Source: Halictus rubicundus
Taxonomy: Eukaryota; Arthropoda; Insecta; Hymenoptera; Halictidae
Length of the DNA: 64,000 nt
NCBI RefSeq assembly: GCF_050948215.1
Contig: NC_135161.1
Span: forward strand, 4,663,411-4,727,410
Direction: 5' to 3'
This document shows, piece after piece, positions 1-11,900 of the stretch. The notes under the pieces are model-generated. The model had not been told where the DNA came from. It did no database searches and saw nothing but the letters and a program-made list of their open reading frames with translations. How positions within the stretch are numbered: position 1 is the first letter of the stretch; the number at the start of each line of letters is the position of its first letter. The position numbers and the translations under genes were made by a program.

Positions 1-171
1 TCTCTCCTCTTCCGCCATTCTCCCGTTTTCCCTTTCGTTAAACCCCTACATGTTTTGTTGACAGCGCGCCATCATAAATATTACCGTACAACGTTATAAT
101 TAAAAATTTTCTAACAAGTTTATGTCTGTATTTCCTCCTATCGAATCAATTGTAATTTATGTAGATGCCTA

Positions 172-272
172 TTTTCTGTATGGGCAAATAGAGCTCCGGC
201 TCTCCAACCGCCTGATATTTACTTTTTCTATTGGGCAGATAGAGCTCAAGCTCTTCAACGCCATCTTTATGT
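172..272. repeat. Two-copy tandem repeat
   Basis: Two imperfect units (about 172-212 and 233-272) share a core reading GGGCAAATAGAGCTC, or GGGCAGATAGAGCTC in the second, followed by a CTC-rich half. Short ORFs cross the stretch on both strands but have no recognisable domain. No gene is seen between positions 1 and 620. Confidence 0.6.
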
Positions 273-387
273 ATATAAAGAAAAGAATAAACCATAAACC
301 AAACACGATGAAACGAAAAGGTTAGAAATACATGATTATGACAGGACGTGCAAATATGCAAGTAATGAAATATGTAATAGATATTTC

Positions 388-484
388 AATACTTTAATTC
401 ATATTAGATGTTAAAATCTTATTGCTATTTATGCGAAATACTTTAATTCATATTAGATGTTAAAATCTTATTGCAATTCATGCG
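388..484. repeat. 49-bp direct tandem duplication
   Basis: A unit of about 49 bp starting AATACTTTAATTCATATTAG occurs twice head to tail (388-436 and 437-484). The copies differ at only a few bases near the end, so this is a recent local duplication. Confidence 0.8.
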
Positions 485-619
485 ATATAAACTATATATG
501 TGATATACGTAGGCATAGACTATAGCCCGCAATCTAGACGTAACCACTAAAACGAAATTTCAGTCGACTAAAAACTATCGACTAAATATTATTTAGGAAT
601 TAAAATCAAAAATAGCTAT

Positions 620-888
620 ACAGGGTGAATTCGATAAAGCAGGACACCTAAATATCTCCGTTTCTTTTCGTTGTACAAAGTTACACTGTTTAACGAAAAT
701 ATATCATTCCATTTAAAAAAACATCGATAACCATGAAATCTCATAAAAATGACCTTGAAATTTTTTTTCCCTCTTACACTGTTATATGTGGCCCTTCAAA
801 CAGTGTAACTTTGTCCTACGAAGTTTTTTTGTACAACGAAAAGTAACGGAGATATTTAGGTGTCCTGCTTTATCGAATTCACCCTGTA
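620..888. mobile_element. Palindromic MITE with ACAGGGTG ends
   Basis: The left end ACAGGGTGAATTCGATAAAG is repeated in inverted orientation at the right end (about 830-888), with inverted repeats of roughly 60 bp. The interior carries a second inverted pair around the motif ACAGTGTAACTTTGT. There is no coding capacity. Elements with the same ACAGGGTG or ACAGGATG ends recur at 12,391, 29,706 and 60,227, so this is a local class of foldback MITE. Confidence 0.85.
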
Positions 889-2667
889 ATACAGGGCCTG
901 TATATACATAGTCACTGCAGTCTCGCGAATACGAGAAAATAAACGAATAATTCTAAAAACCTCTGATTTTTTGAACAGTCGATATTTCAGAACATGAGAC
1001 ATGAAGCCCCATAAGATGATAGCAGAGAGGAATGAGAGTGCTCACGCCCGGGTTTTCGGCGTTCCCGATATAGTGCTGACATCTGCTCAGCCTTAGCATG
1101 GCACAGAACCGGTCAGTCTCTCCTGGAACAGAACCGGTCAGTCTTTTAGCATGGCACAGAACCGGTCAGTCTTTTAGCATAAAACTGAACGCACATTATT
1201 TTTTTAACCAGGATTAGAACGTACAGCTTAATTGTTGTATATGAAATATGTAACTAACATGTAAATCTTGTGTACAAAATCTCTAATTAATATAAATTAA
1301 GAATAATATTAATTGTAATGATACGTATTTTATTTTTTTTCCAAGTTTGTAGTTGCAAACTTTAGTTGTAAAAAATGGAAAATCCGGAAAAATTCGAACA
1401 AATACAGATCTCATATCGAAGTTTAAAAGCGACCAAACTGAATATTAATTTAATAATGAGCTATTGTCATCAACACAATCTTAAATTTTTTCATATATAT
1501 AGCTACTGTTATTTTTAATTAAAAAAAATTTTCTTCCATGAATAAATATTTTTGCCACCTCAGCACCATAAGATTTTTACTAGATGACTTTAAAAACACA
1601 TTAGAACTATTTTTAAATAATTTTACTCGAAAACATTCTAGTTTACTCTTTATTTCACCGTTCTACTAATTTTTTATGGTCTGCATTGCAGCTCTGTTTA
1701 ACACCCCTTTACAACCCAATACCATGGTACCATCCATATTCAAGGAAGAACAATTTTTTGCGACGATCATTGAAAAAATAAAAGTGTTTCTTTCATTTCA
1801 GTCCTTTAGTGCGTTGGTGACGTAGCGCCCAGCACACCTACCTGTGTTCTGTGTCACATCTGGAGTTTTATGGTACGCTAACAATCCCTATTGAGTCGCA
1901 AGCCAGAACATACAAACGAATGCATCCACAACTTCCAGAGACCTGCCTCCAAAACTAATTAAAGGAAGGCTAGACATGCAGTGTGTACTAAACTCCTCAA
2001 AAGAGGTGGATTCCAGTCGCTCGTGTCATAAACCGCATTCGATACTTCATCGACAGGGTGATCTTACATATTTCTGTAACAGTTCCTGAACACATTATCA
2101 TTCATCTGAAACTGCTTTGTACGACATTACACACGCCACATAATTTTTATTTTCTAATTTTGTCAAAGTAGTATATATAACAGAATCATACAAGTGTCTA
2201 CAATTACTTGAAATCCAAAATACAGAGCGTTTCTTCCTCTGCGACTGTAAAAAAAGGACTTTAAAAGAATGTTTAGATAACAGGTGGGCTGTCCTTCCAA
2301 AAGGCACCTGTGGCCAGAGTTGGGCATTATTTAGATAGAAAATTATTTAAATAACGATTCGAATAAAAGATACTTTATCTCTATTCGTTATTCCAAGGTT
2401 CGAATAATAAAAGTATCTTTATTCGACGAGTATCAGATAAATAATTTTCTTCGACGAGAATTTATCCGACGAATAAAGATAATTTTTTTTATTCGAAGCG
2501 GATTTATTCAAACTACGAGAAATTTTTTCATCTTTCATCTGTATCTTTTATTCGAAGGCTTCAAATAAATGCTCGAATAACTTTTGCCGAGTGCCGAGCT
2601 TCAAAGACCCAGCGACGACAGACGACATACAATGTAAGCGGATGGAGAATCGCGCACGTATGAAAGT

Positions 2668-2946
2668 TTAAACTTTTAGATTTTTCAATATATCCTCATA
2701 AAATTGTGACGAGCGAATGGAGGGGATTTTTCTGATGAAAATGAGGTGAATTTCGAGTGTAATCGAACAAGTTTCACTGATACGTAATGTTACGATAAAA
2801 ATTACAATCTCATTAAAGACAGTCCAAATGATGTCGCGTTTGGACTCATTTTGATCGGAACAAGCTCTACAACTCATTCGTCTTAACAATATTGTTCTGA
2901 TTAAAAACATACAAGCATAAATTGCCAGTAATGCTCGATTCCCCAT
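2668..2946 (-). other. 92-codon ORF in left foldback arm
   Basis: This ORF begins MGNRALLAIYACMF and ends EDILKNLKV. The right arm carries the same frame at 3,309-3,587 (+) with about six amino-acid replacements and no stop. It has a hydrophobic start, a Cys-containing centre (MSCRACSDQ) and a basic end, and matches no family I know. It may be element-encoded, or simply an ORF kept because the arms are young. Confidence 0.35.
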
Positions 2947-3308
2947 CTGCTTACATTGTAGGCTGTTGGTCGCTCGCTGGTCTTTGAAGTTCCGAGCTCG
3001 CAGAGCCGCGAGATATCGGTGTGAAACAACTGCCAATCCAATTGCAAAACTTCATTATTTTTCATGATTTTTTTATGGGACTTGCGCCAACTAATTCGTG
3101 GCATTCTTCTGATTAAAATGACACTAAACACGGTACAAATTGGACTGTATTTAGCATTTTTATCCGTAGATTTATTCGAAGGCTTCGAATAAATCTTCGG
3201 ATAACTTTTGCCAGCTCGACGAATAAACGGCGACGACGGACGACGAGGACCGACGAGCGCCGAACGTGGAAGACCCAGCGACTGTCAAACGGTATACAAT
3301 GTAAGCGG

Positions 3309-3587
3309 ATGGAGAATCGAGCATTACTGGCAATTTATGCTTGTATGTTTTTAATCAGAACAATATTGTTAAGACGAATGAGTTGTAGAGCTTGTTCCGA
3401 TCAAAATGAGTCCAAACGCGACATCATTTGGACTGTCTTTAATGAGATTGTAATTTTGATCGTAACATTACGTATCAGTGAAACTTGTTCGATTACACTC
3501 GAATTTGACCTCATTTTCATCAGGAAAATCACCTCCATTCGCTCGTCACAATTTCATGAGGATATATTGAAAAATCTAAAAGTTTAA
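3309..3587 (+). other. 92-codon ORF in right foldback arm
   Basis: Inverted-arm partner of the ORF at 2,668-2,946, starting MENRALLAIYACMF. The two frames are collinear to the stop codon. No function is assigned. Confidence 0.35.
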
Positions 3588-5090
3588 ACTTTCATACGTG
3601 CGCGATTCTCCATTCGCTTACATTGTATGTCGTCCGTCATTGCTGGGTCTTTGAAGCTCGGCGCTCGGAAAAAGTTATTCGAAGATTTATTCGAAGCCTT
3701 CGAATAAAAGATACAGATAAAAGATGAAAAAATTATTCGAAGTTCGAATAAATCCGCTTCGAATAGAAAACATTATCTTTATTCGTCGGATAAATTCTCG
3801 ACGAATAAAATTATTTATCCGATACTCGTCCAATAAAGATGCTTTTTTTTATTCGAACCTTCAAATAACAAATAAAGATAGAGTATCTTTTATTCAAATT
3901 TTCATTTAAATAATTTTTTATCCCAAATAATGCCCATCTCTGCGAGGGCCGTTAGCACCGTGAAAGATTTACTTAATATTTAATTGAATTTAATAATTAC
4001 AAAGAGTGTATCATGAACAAAGTGCATGCACTTGGAACTGTTACAGAAATATGTAAGATCACCCTTTCGATGAAGTATCGAATGAGGTTTGTAACACGAG
4101 CGACTGGAATCGGCCTCTTTTGAGGAGTTTAGTACACACTGCATGTCTAGCCTTCCTTTAATTAGTTTTGGAGGCAGGTCTCTGGAAGTTGTGGATGCAT
4201 TCGCTTGTACGGTCTGGCTTGCGAGTCAATAACAATTGTTAGCGTACCATAAAACTCCAGATGTTACACAGAACACAGGTAGGTGTGCTGGGCGCTATGT
4301 CACCAACGCACTAAAGGACTGAAACGAAGGAAACACTTTCGTTTTTTCAATCGTCGCAAAAAATTGTTCTTCCTTGAAGATGGATGGTACCATGGTATTG
4401 GGTTGTAAAGGGGTGTTAAACAGAGCTGCAATGCAGCCCATAAAAAATTAGTAGAACGGTGAAATAAAGAGTAAACTAGAATGTTTTCGAGTAAAATTAT
4501 TTAAAAATAGTTCTAATGTGTTTTTAAAGTCATCTAGTAAAAATCTTATGGTGCTGAGGTGGAAAAAATATTTATTCATAAAAGAACATTTTTTTTAATT
4601 AATAATAACAGTAGCTAAATATATGAAAAAATTTAAGATAGTGTTGATGACAATAGCTCATTATTAGATTAATATTCAGGTTGGTCGCTTTTAAACTTCG
4701 ATATGAGATCTGTATTTGTTCGAATTTTTCCGTATTTTCCATTTTTTACTACTAGAGTTTGCAACTACAAAATTGGAAAAAAATAAAATACGTATCATTA
4801 CAATTAATATTATTCTTAATTTATATTAATTAGAGATTTTGTACACAAGATTTACATGTTAGTTACATATTTCATATACAACAATTAAGCTGTACGTTCT
4901 AATCCTGGTTAAAAAAATAATGTGCGTTCAGTTTTATGCTAAAAGACTGACCGGTTCTGTGCCATGCTAAAAGACTGACCGGTTCTGTTCCAGGAAAGAC
5001 TGACCGGTTCTGTGCCATGCTAAAGCGGCGATGTTACGAAAGTGGGAACGCCGAAACCCCGGGCGTGAGCACTCTCATTCCTCTCTGATG

Positions 5091-5494
5091 ATAGGTCTAT
5101 CCTTATACCTCGTCTGTGGTTGAAGGCATGAATAGAATGTAGATATTGGCAGACTTTCGCGTCTATCCATAAGACTACGCTGTGGTTGAATTGTGATTGG
5201 ACATTGGACTATGGACTGGATATTGACCTATATATGGAACAATATGGAGGAACTTGTCGCATTCTGTCCAAACATGACATTTACATGAAATTTGCTGAGT
5301 TAATCTTTGGAAATATTTAAAAAAAACTTATTAATATGTGCACTTCGGTTAAACATAAGGTAATTTTTTTTATTGTTTGCATATGTACAGGGATAGTGAA
5401 CTTTTACAATAAAATTTTTGGTTAATTTACCTTTCACCTACTCGTTAACAAAATCATTTAACTGACAATAAGACTTAACCTGCAGGAGGATGAT
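5091..5494. other. 5' flank of the amidase gene
   Basis: AT-rich stretch between the foldback element and the first coding ATG of the amidase gene. It probably contains promoter and 5' UTR, but no clear TATA box or splice site could be fixed. A possible acceptor (AACCTGCAG) lies just upstream of the start codon. Confidence 0.4.
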
Positions 5495-7800
5495 ATGTGT
5501 AAAGATGTGTTAGCAACATCGAGAAAGGTATCGCTGGACTGTTTGAAATGGCTGCTCGTTCAGGTACATATGATATTCGACTTTATAGTGGATATACTTT
5601 TTGGGTTTTACTATGATAGTAAAGCGCAGAAAGTACCACCGGTAAACAATGATTTATTGCTGCTGAGTGCATCGGAATTAGCTCATAAAATCAGGTACAT
5701 AACAGAGCCAAATTTTCCACATATCTAATAAGTACACAAGAAAGTTTATCGAAATACATTATACATAATGTTACTATAGAACAAAGAAGGTATCATCTCT
5801 GGAAGTTGTATCTGCATTTATAGAAAGGGCAAAAGAAGTCAATGGATTGATAAATGCCGTTGTGGAAGACAGATATTCCGAAGCTTTGGAAGAAGCTAAA
5901 GAAGTAGACAAACTTTTGGAGAAGCAACAGAATGTTGACGAAATAAAAAAGGACAAGCCTTTCTTAGGTGTTCCTTTTACAACTAAAGAAAGCAACGAAG
6001 CTAAAGGTAACTTTGTACTGTTACATATTCAATACTATTAAATTGTACTTTTTTCTTCATTAGCATAACTGTTCTTCATATAATTATAATAATTTCACAG
6101 GAATGCTTCACACAATGGGTTTAACAAACAGACGCGATTATCGTTCTCCCGAAGATGCAACAGTAGTTCATTTAGTAAAACAAGCAGGTGGAATTTTGAT
6201 AGCAAAAACAAATATTCCTGAGCTGAATTTATGGACAGAATCGAGAAACAATGTGTATGGACAAACTTGTAATCCCTATAATACTACTAGGAATGTTGGA
6301 GGAAGCAGTGGCGGAGAAGGAGCAATAACTGCTGCTTGTGGTACTGCAATATCTATCGGTAGCGATATTGGTGGCTCCACTAGAATGCCAGCATTCTTCA
6401 ATGGAGTTTATGGACACAAACCGACCGAAGGTTTTACAATTTTCTAAGCTATTCTTTATAAATCATAATCATTGAGTTGATCTTGTTAATTTGATTATTT
6501 TAGTGTAATAAAGAGTACTTATACGATTTTTTCTAGGCTTAACACCGTTAAAAGGTGTTGGACTTCGAAAAGTGGATTATTCTAATTCAATGGCAGAAGC
6601 AGGCCCTATCTGTAAGAAGGCTGAAGATTTAGCACCTTTCTTAAAGGTTTTAATCGGAGAGAAAGTATCTCTTTTGCAGCTTGATGCACCGGTAGATATA
6701 AAAAAGCTGAAAATTTTTTATCAAGAAAGTTCAGGCGATTTGAGAGCAAGTAAAATAAACTCCGAAATGAAGACAGCTCTTTTGAAAGCTGTATATCACT
6801 TTAAAGAAGTCACCGGCTCCGCAACAAAAGTAAATGTCGTATTAAATAGTACATAATTATATGCAATCTCTGTAGGGTTGGTATTCAAATGAATACTATC
6901 TTGAGAATTTCAATCTTTTCGATATCGTATTTATGTGCTTCTTAATCAATTACAGATCAAAATACCCGGTTCTGAATACAGTTATCGTTTGTGGAGGTTT
7001 TGGATGTCTCAAGAAAATCTAGATTTTAAATTGAGTATAACGAATGGAAAGGTAAGTTACTGAAATGAAAATAAATAAGAATATAAGTTATTGCAAACAA
7101 CAGGCATACACATACGCTTGATCATATGTAAAAATGCTTTCTTATTTTTAGTACCGCGCACGTGCCGTTTCAGAAGTCTCGAAATTACTAACGGGAAAGT
7201 CTGAATTAACATTTGGCGCAATTATGAAGTTAATCGATGAAGATTTCTTACCCAAAGATAATCCTGAATGGGCGAAAAATGTAACTGCAAACATGAAAAA
7301 ATATTTATTGGCAAGTATTCACAGTTGAAATGAGTTTATTTATTTTCACATGCTTTACACGTTTTATCTAATTTCAATCAATATTCTTATTTTAAGGATA
7401 AATTGGGAGATGACGGAGTTTTGCTTTACCCATCTTCACCGTCTCCAGCCAGCTATCATTATACAGCTTTCTTGAGACCTTTCAATTTCGGTTATTGGTG
7501 TCTTTTCAACGTTCTTAGGCTGCCTACCTGTCAAGTGCCACTTGGATTAGACAAAAGTGGATTACCTCTTGGACTACAAGTAAGACATTTACCTTCTTGA
7601 ATTAGATAGAAAACACTAGAAGTAAAAGAAGTAGATAGTAAAAACAAAATAATAATATTACTATGGTAGTTGTAAATATTAAATCATTAAAATTAATTAC
7701 TGCATTACAGGTTGTAGCAGCTCCATATAACGATCACTTATGTTTGGCTGTGGCGCAAGAATTGGAGAAGACATTTGGTGGTTGGGTACAGCCCGCTTAG
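5495..7800 (+). CDS. FAAH2: Fatty-acid amide hydrolase 2-like (amidase signature family)
   Basis: Serine hydrolase predicted to cleave fatty-acid amides at a membrane. Eight coding exons: 5495-5694, 5780-6006, 6101-6430, 6537-6829, 6956-7051, 7152-7310, 7397-7579 and 7711-7800, all joining in phase to give 525 residues, close to the usual FAAH2 length. A hydrophobic segment near residues 19-41 is a likely membrane anchor. The Ser-Ser-Lys triad is intact: Lys136 in PFTTKES, the cis-Ser at 211 in GGSSGGEGA, and the nucleophile Ser235 in SDIGGSTRMPA; the Lys-to-nucleophile spacing of 99 matches FAAH enzymes. The sixth intron (7311-7396) begins GC rather than GT (TTG/GCAAGT) and is needed to keep the MKKYLL-DKLGDDGVLLYP join. 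The start is the first ATG of the exon carrying the anchor. An AATAAA at 7907 lies inside a MITE. Confidence 0.93.
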
Positions 7801-7884
7801 ACCAGAAAGTATAAACTTTACACTTTACTCTACTGTGTTAAGTACACATAATGATAGTAGGTGGAGGTATGTATTATCAATGAT

Positions 7885-8081
7885 TAGACTGTGGATTGTT
7901 ATGCAAAATAAAAACGTGCTGCATCAATTACAAGAAACAGCAGTCTGAAATAGGAATATCTTTTCTCTTTTAACAATTTTATAATGATAAAATTGTCAAA
8001 AAATTAAAATTGATAGTAAAACATCAATATTCTTTAATTCAGCTAGCCTTGCGTCATATGTGCATAAGATCCACAATCTGT
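7885..8081. mobile_element. hAT-type MITE (TAGACTGCGG family) copy
   Basis: The left end TAGACTGTGGATTGTTATGC is mirrored by GCATAAGATCCACAATCTG at the right end. The interior has the family sequence CAAAATAAAAAC followed by GCATCAATTAC. It starts about 85 bp past the amidase stop codon and carries an AATAAA on the gene strand. No clear target-site duplication is visible here. Confidence 0.75.
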
Positions 8082-8099
8082 TCATAAAATAACGTAACA

Positions 8100-8172
8100 T
8101 AATATAATATAATATAACAACATAACGTAACGTAACATAACATAACATAACATAACATAACATAACATAACA
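8100..8172. repeat. (AACAT)n microsatellite
   Basis: Pentanucleotide array, first AATAT/AACGT variants, then about ten AACAT units. Confidence 0.95.
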
Positions 8173-8972
8173 GTACTATAGTAACTATCATTTTAGTATG
8201 ATCGATAACGCGGAAATGTTTTTAAATTTTTTAATTAATTTTTCTATAATAACAATGTCTCGAATTGTTATCGTGTAAATGCATTTTTAACAGTTTTATT
8301 TTTTGAGTTGCTAATAGAGAGGTGTCGTAAATGAAGTGCTCTCGAATAGTAAATTTATAATAGAAAACATAGGCAGTTTATTAAAAATAAATACACCTTA
8401 TCCTTATATTGAAACATAAACAGTTAATAGTAAATTCGCAGGGGAAAAGAAGAGCTGAATTTGTTATTTTCGATTACACTTTCTTATCGTCTGTTTTGAA
8501 AAAATTAGATCTTTTGCATTGCATCTCTCCTAGAGAGATTAATTAATTTCATTCAGATTTATTTGCCGTTCCGTCGTAAATCATCTGAAGGCAAATTTTG
8601 TTTAAATAAGAATATCTAATGCTAGAATTGTTGAAAGTTAGTTCTTCTTCGACGATTTTTTCGAAGAAACGCAGGTACCCATCTCCTCTCTAGAATTTAA
8701 AAAAATTTGAAGAAATTTCTAATATAATAAAAACTCCAATTTGTACATTAGTTTGCACGTATCTACTCGAATCATCAATTCTATCGTTCGAACACTTCTG
8801 TTAAAGGCTGTATGAGAAATCTTAATTTATTTTTATAATAAACTTGTTTGAATATGTAATAAAAAATCTTTTCTGTGGTATGTTTACTTCATTTCTTGGT
8901 ATGGAATTTTTACTTGTTCCGATGTATTCATGCAATCATACAAACCAAATAAGTAAATGAATATTGCGAGTC
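8173..8972. other. 3' flank between two genes
   Basis: AT-rich, with no convincing ORF. It contains the probable 3' UTR of the minus-strand Regnase gene; a TTTATT at 8,826 (AATAAA on the minus strand) is about 145 bp past its stop and is a candidate polyadenylation signal. Confidence 0.5.
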
Positions 8973-11900
8973 TTACCGTTTGCGAGCCTTATATGATTTC
9001 GACAGAAAGGAATAGATCTCATAAGGGTCTGTTTCAAACGGATGCAAGTCTAGAGCTATTTTCACATCTTCTTCGTGGAACGATTCTCGCAGAGAATTTA
9101 GTATTTCGGTTTTTTCATCCATCAACATCCTCGTCGGCTCTTCGCCGAACCATTGTAGGCACAGGCGCGTCCAAATGTTCGCTACAGGAGAGTCATCCAT
9201 AGTCGTCCATAGTGTCTTTGATCCTATGTTGGAATTGGTTAATGGCGGAGCTTGATAGGAATCTGGTGCAGAGGCAATACGTGTTAACTGTGGATGACAA
9301 TGCCTCGCATCTAAGGGATCACAACTGTTGCGACAAGAAGAAATTATAAGAAAAATTGAATTTTCTTTTCTGTGTAGTAACGAGGCAAAGGAAGAAATTC
9401 GAAAACTCACTTTGCACCGACTCTGTAAGGTAATTCGTTACTGTAATGTCTAGTTAAGGGTCTGTGTTGCGGTCTAGAAGAAGCAGCTGTTGTTTCTCGA
9501 AACGGTGTACCCGTCTGCGATGCTTGTTGATATTGTCTCCGTTGACAGAGCCTAGCTTTTTCAAGCCGTCGTTCGTACCAATTGTCCCATTCCGTGTTCA
9601 ATTTACTCAGGCTTTCGTTTAAAAGTTCCAGGTTTGTGTTCAAAACTTCCAAATTAGCAACCAGCGATTTTCCTGCAACATTTTCTGCAGATTTACTTTT
9701 GGTAACCGGTGCAACCGCTTGAGCCGTACTAGTCACTGTCGATCTGCTTTTGCAAAGTGGTTGGTGTGTTCTCTGGGATGCGCTGCTTGGCGAAGAAAGG
9801 TTTGAATTAGAATTCCTTGCCTGAAGTTGTTTCTGTACATGTTCTACTAATTTTTCTGTGACAGATTTCTGTGGTTGAGGACCTCTTTCCGGATGTTGAA
9901 ATTTGCATTTATTTCCGTACGTGCATTTCTGTAACAAACATTTCGTTTTAACCGTTTAACGTTATTCCTACTTACAATTAGTACATAATTTCTCCATAAA
10001 AGATTCAAGCTGAACACATTAATATTTCGATCATACTTTTGCATAGGGACAAGGTGGAGCTGGATCCAGCTTTTTTGGTAAAGTTCTCAAAAAGTTCTCC
10101 AATGTGGGTCCGTTTCTACCTAATGGATCGTCTGGTGGCATGAAGCGATCGTTCACAAATGTGTACATCAAGATCTTTTCTTTGACAACCTTTTGAAATT
10201 CAGGACTCTCCTGTGCCAAATCTCGGTAATTATCATTGCTCACGACAATCCCATCTGTCTCTGCTGCTAGCTTCAAAATATAACGGTCATCGTAACAAAC
10301 CATTCTCTTACCGGCAACTAATCTGAAATCAAAAGTTAAGAGGTTTCCACCAGGAACGTTTTCCTTTTATTAGGAGGCATTATACCTCCTAAATAATTTT
10401 TAGGCCTCAGAAATTTGATATATATACATATACCAACCTAGAAGGCGTGAAAACTAGCAAACGATCTCGCTCGAGCTCCCCGAGGATTTCCTGATCGATG
10501 ATAGGATTATCAATTTTCGAGGCCTCTTTTCTCCATTTCGGTACAAATACCGTAATCTCTCTGTGTCCTCTCGCCTTAAACCAGTCCACGCAAATCTTAA
10601 TTCCTCTACATGAAAATACTTCTTTGTTTCCGTGACTCATCGCTACGTTACTTCCATCGATCACGACCTGCCTGAGTCCGGTCGAACACCTGGCGACGGC
10701 TTCGTAGCTTGTAAAATCCGATTCCGTAGTATCCATCGTGTCGGATTCATCCAGCGTGTTCTCGAATTTTGGTAAACTGCTCGCACCGAGTTTTATCAAT
10801 TCAGCTAGCAACTCGTTCTGTTCCGGGTTTGGACCTAATTTCTCCAATGCTATTTGCACCAGACGTTCCGTGTATCCAAGTTTCAGTGCAAACTCTACTC
10901 TAGCCGCGTACCCTAAAGAGAAAAGAATAACGTTAATCGAGTGTACTTGTGTGGAGCCCGGGAACTCGGAACGGACACAGAGCCCGTTACAAACGACACA
11001 ACACTACTACGTGCGAACCTGCGAACAATATATAGAGGCATACAAATATATTTGTGCGTTATTTCGTAAAAATTTGGAAAAATGGTACAAACTTGTTGCA
11101 TAAAGAATTGTAAGGAACGACGAAACCGTGATACAAATATACCTTTTCGCTACTAAGTATTATTATACTTAATATCGCATAACCAGTACAATGCAATGTC
11201 TATCTCAGACTTCTTTGTAGTAGTTGTTTAAAAATTTATTTATAGATTTCCAAAAGATCCAAATTAAGAGAAAAATGGATAAAAGCAACTATCTAATCGT
11301 GAAAATTTTGAGTCCACTGTTTATTCAAGAGTTTGTTCTTATATGGTACAATACCTTGTGTATCAGAAGTACCCGATTACTTTGTACCATCTATGCACGC
11401 AATGAATATAGTAAACGTCCCATGTATTAAAACAGAAAATAAAAATGCAAGGCATAAATCTCTTTATACTTGAATTTAGTCTGCAATAGTTTAAATGTGT
11501 ATAATTTCCATATAATTTGTTTTCAGCATAAATAATGAATTTTCCTGTGAAGATGATGGTTTAGAATTTATTGCTACTTCTGATGAAGACAATGTATCGC
11601 TTCACGAGATACCTTTGAAAAAAAAGAGAATAGCTTACATTGGTGATATTCTTAATTCTCATATGAAAACTATTTTTGTTTTCATTTACTTATTTAAGGT
11701 GTCCTGTTTTCTGCTTGCACTAATTAGATGTACACATGAATGTTGTATACAATAACTACTATGTTTTGCTTTGTTTTCTTTTTTCAACACACTACAGGAG
11801 AAATTACCTGCTTACACTAAAGACCACTTTAAGCAATTACTACAAAATAAATGCAGTACTTATCCCTCAAAATTTGAAACATTCACTCTCACTTTAAATT

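Larger units (their letters stand above)
1019..5090. mobile_element. 4-kb foldback (giant palindromic) element
   Basis: The left arm (from about 1,019) and right arm (to about 5,090) are inverted copies of each other over most of about 2 kb each. Both ends carry the CAGAGAGGAATGAGAGTGCT and GGGCGTGAGC type sequence. Internal landmarks are mirrored: ACCGGTCAGTCTTTTAGCAT repeats (1,098-1,180 against 4,940-5,025), GTGCGTTGGTGACG (1,811 against about 4,310), and a TTCGAATAAA-rich block (2,340-2,600 against 3,670-3,910). Arms differ by point changes and short indels; the stretch at about 2,100-2,310 of the left arm has no obvious partner. Both arms contain the same 92-codon ORF. No transposase motif is recognised. 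It may be a nonautonomous foldback transposon or two inverted copies of one element. Confidence 0.85.

Noticed and set aside
8100..8172. Repeat array considered as CRISPR-like
   Set aside because: Simple contiguous pentanucleotide repeats without spacers in an insect genome.
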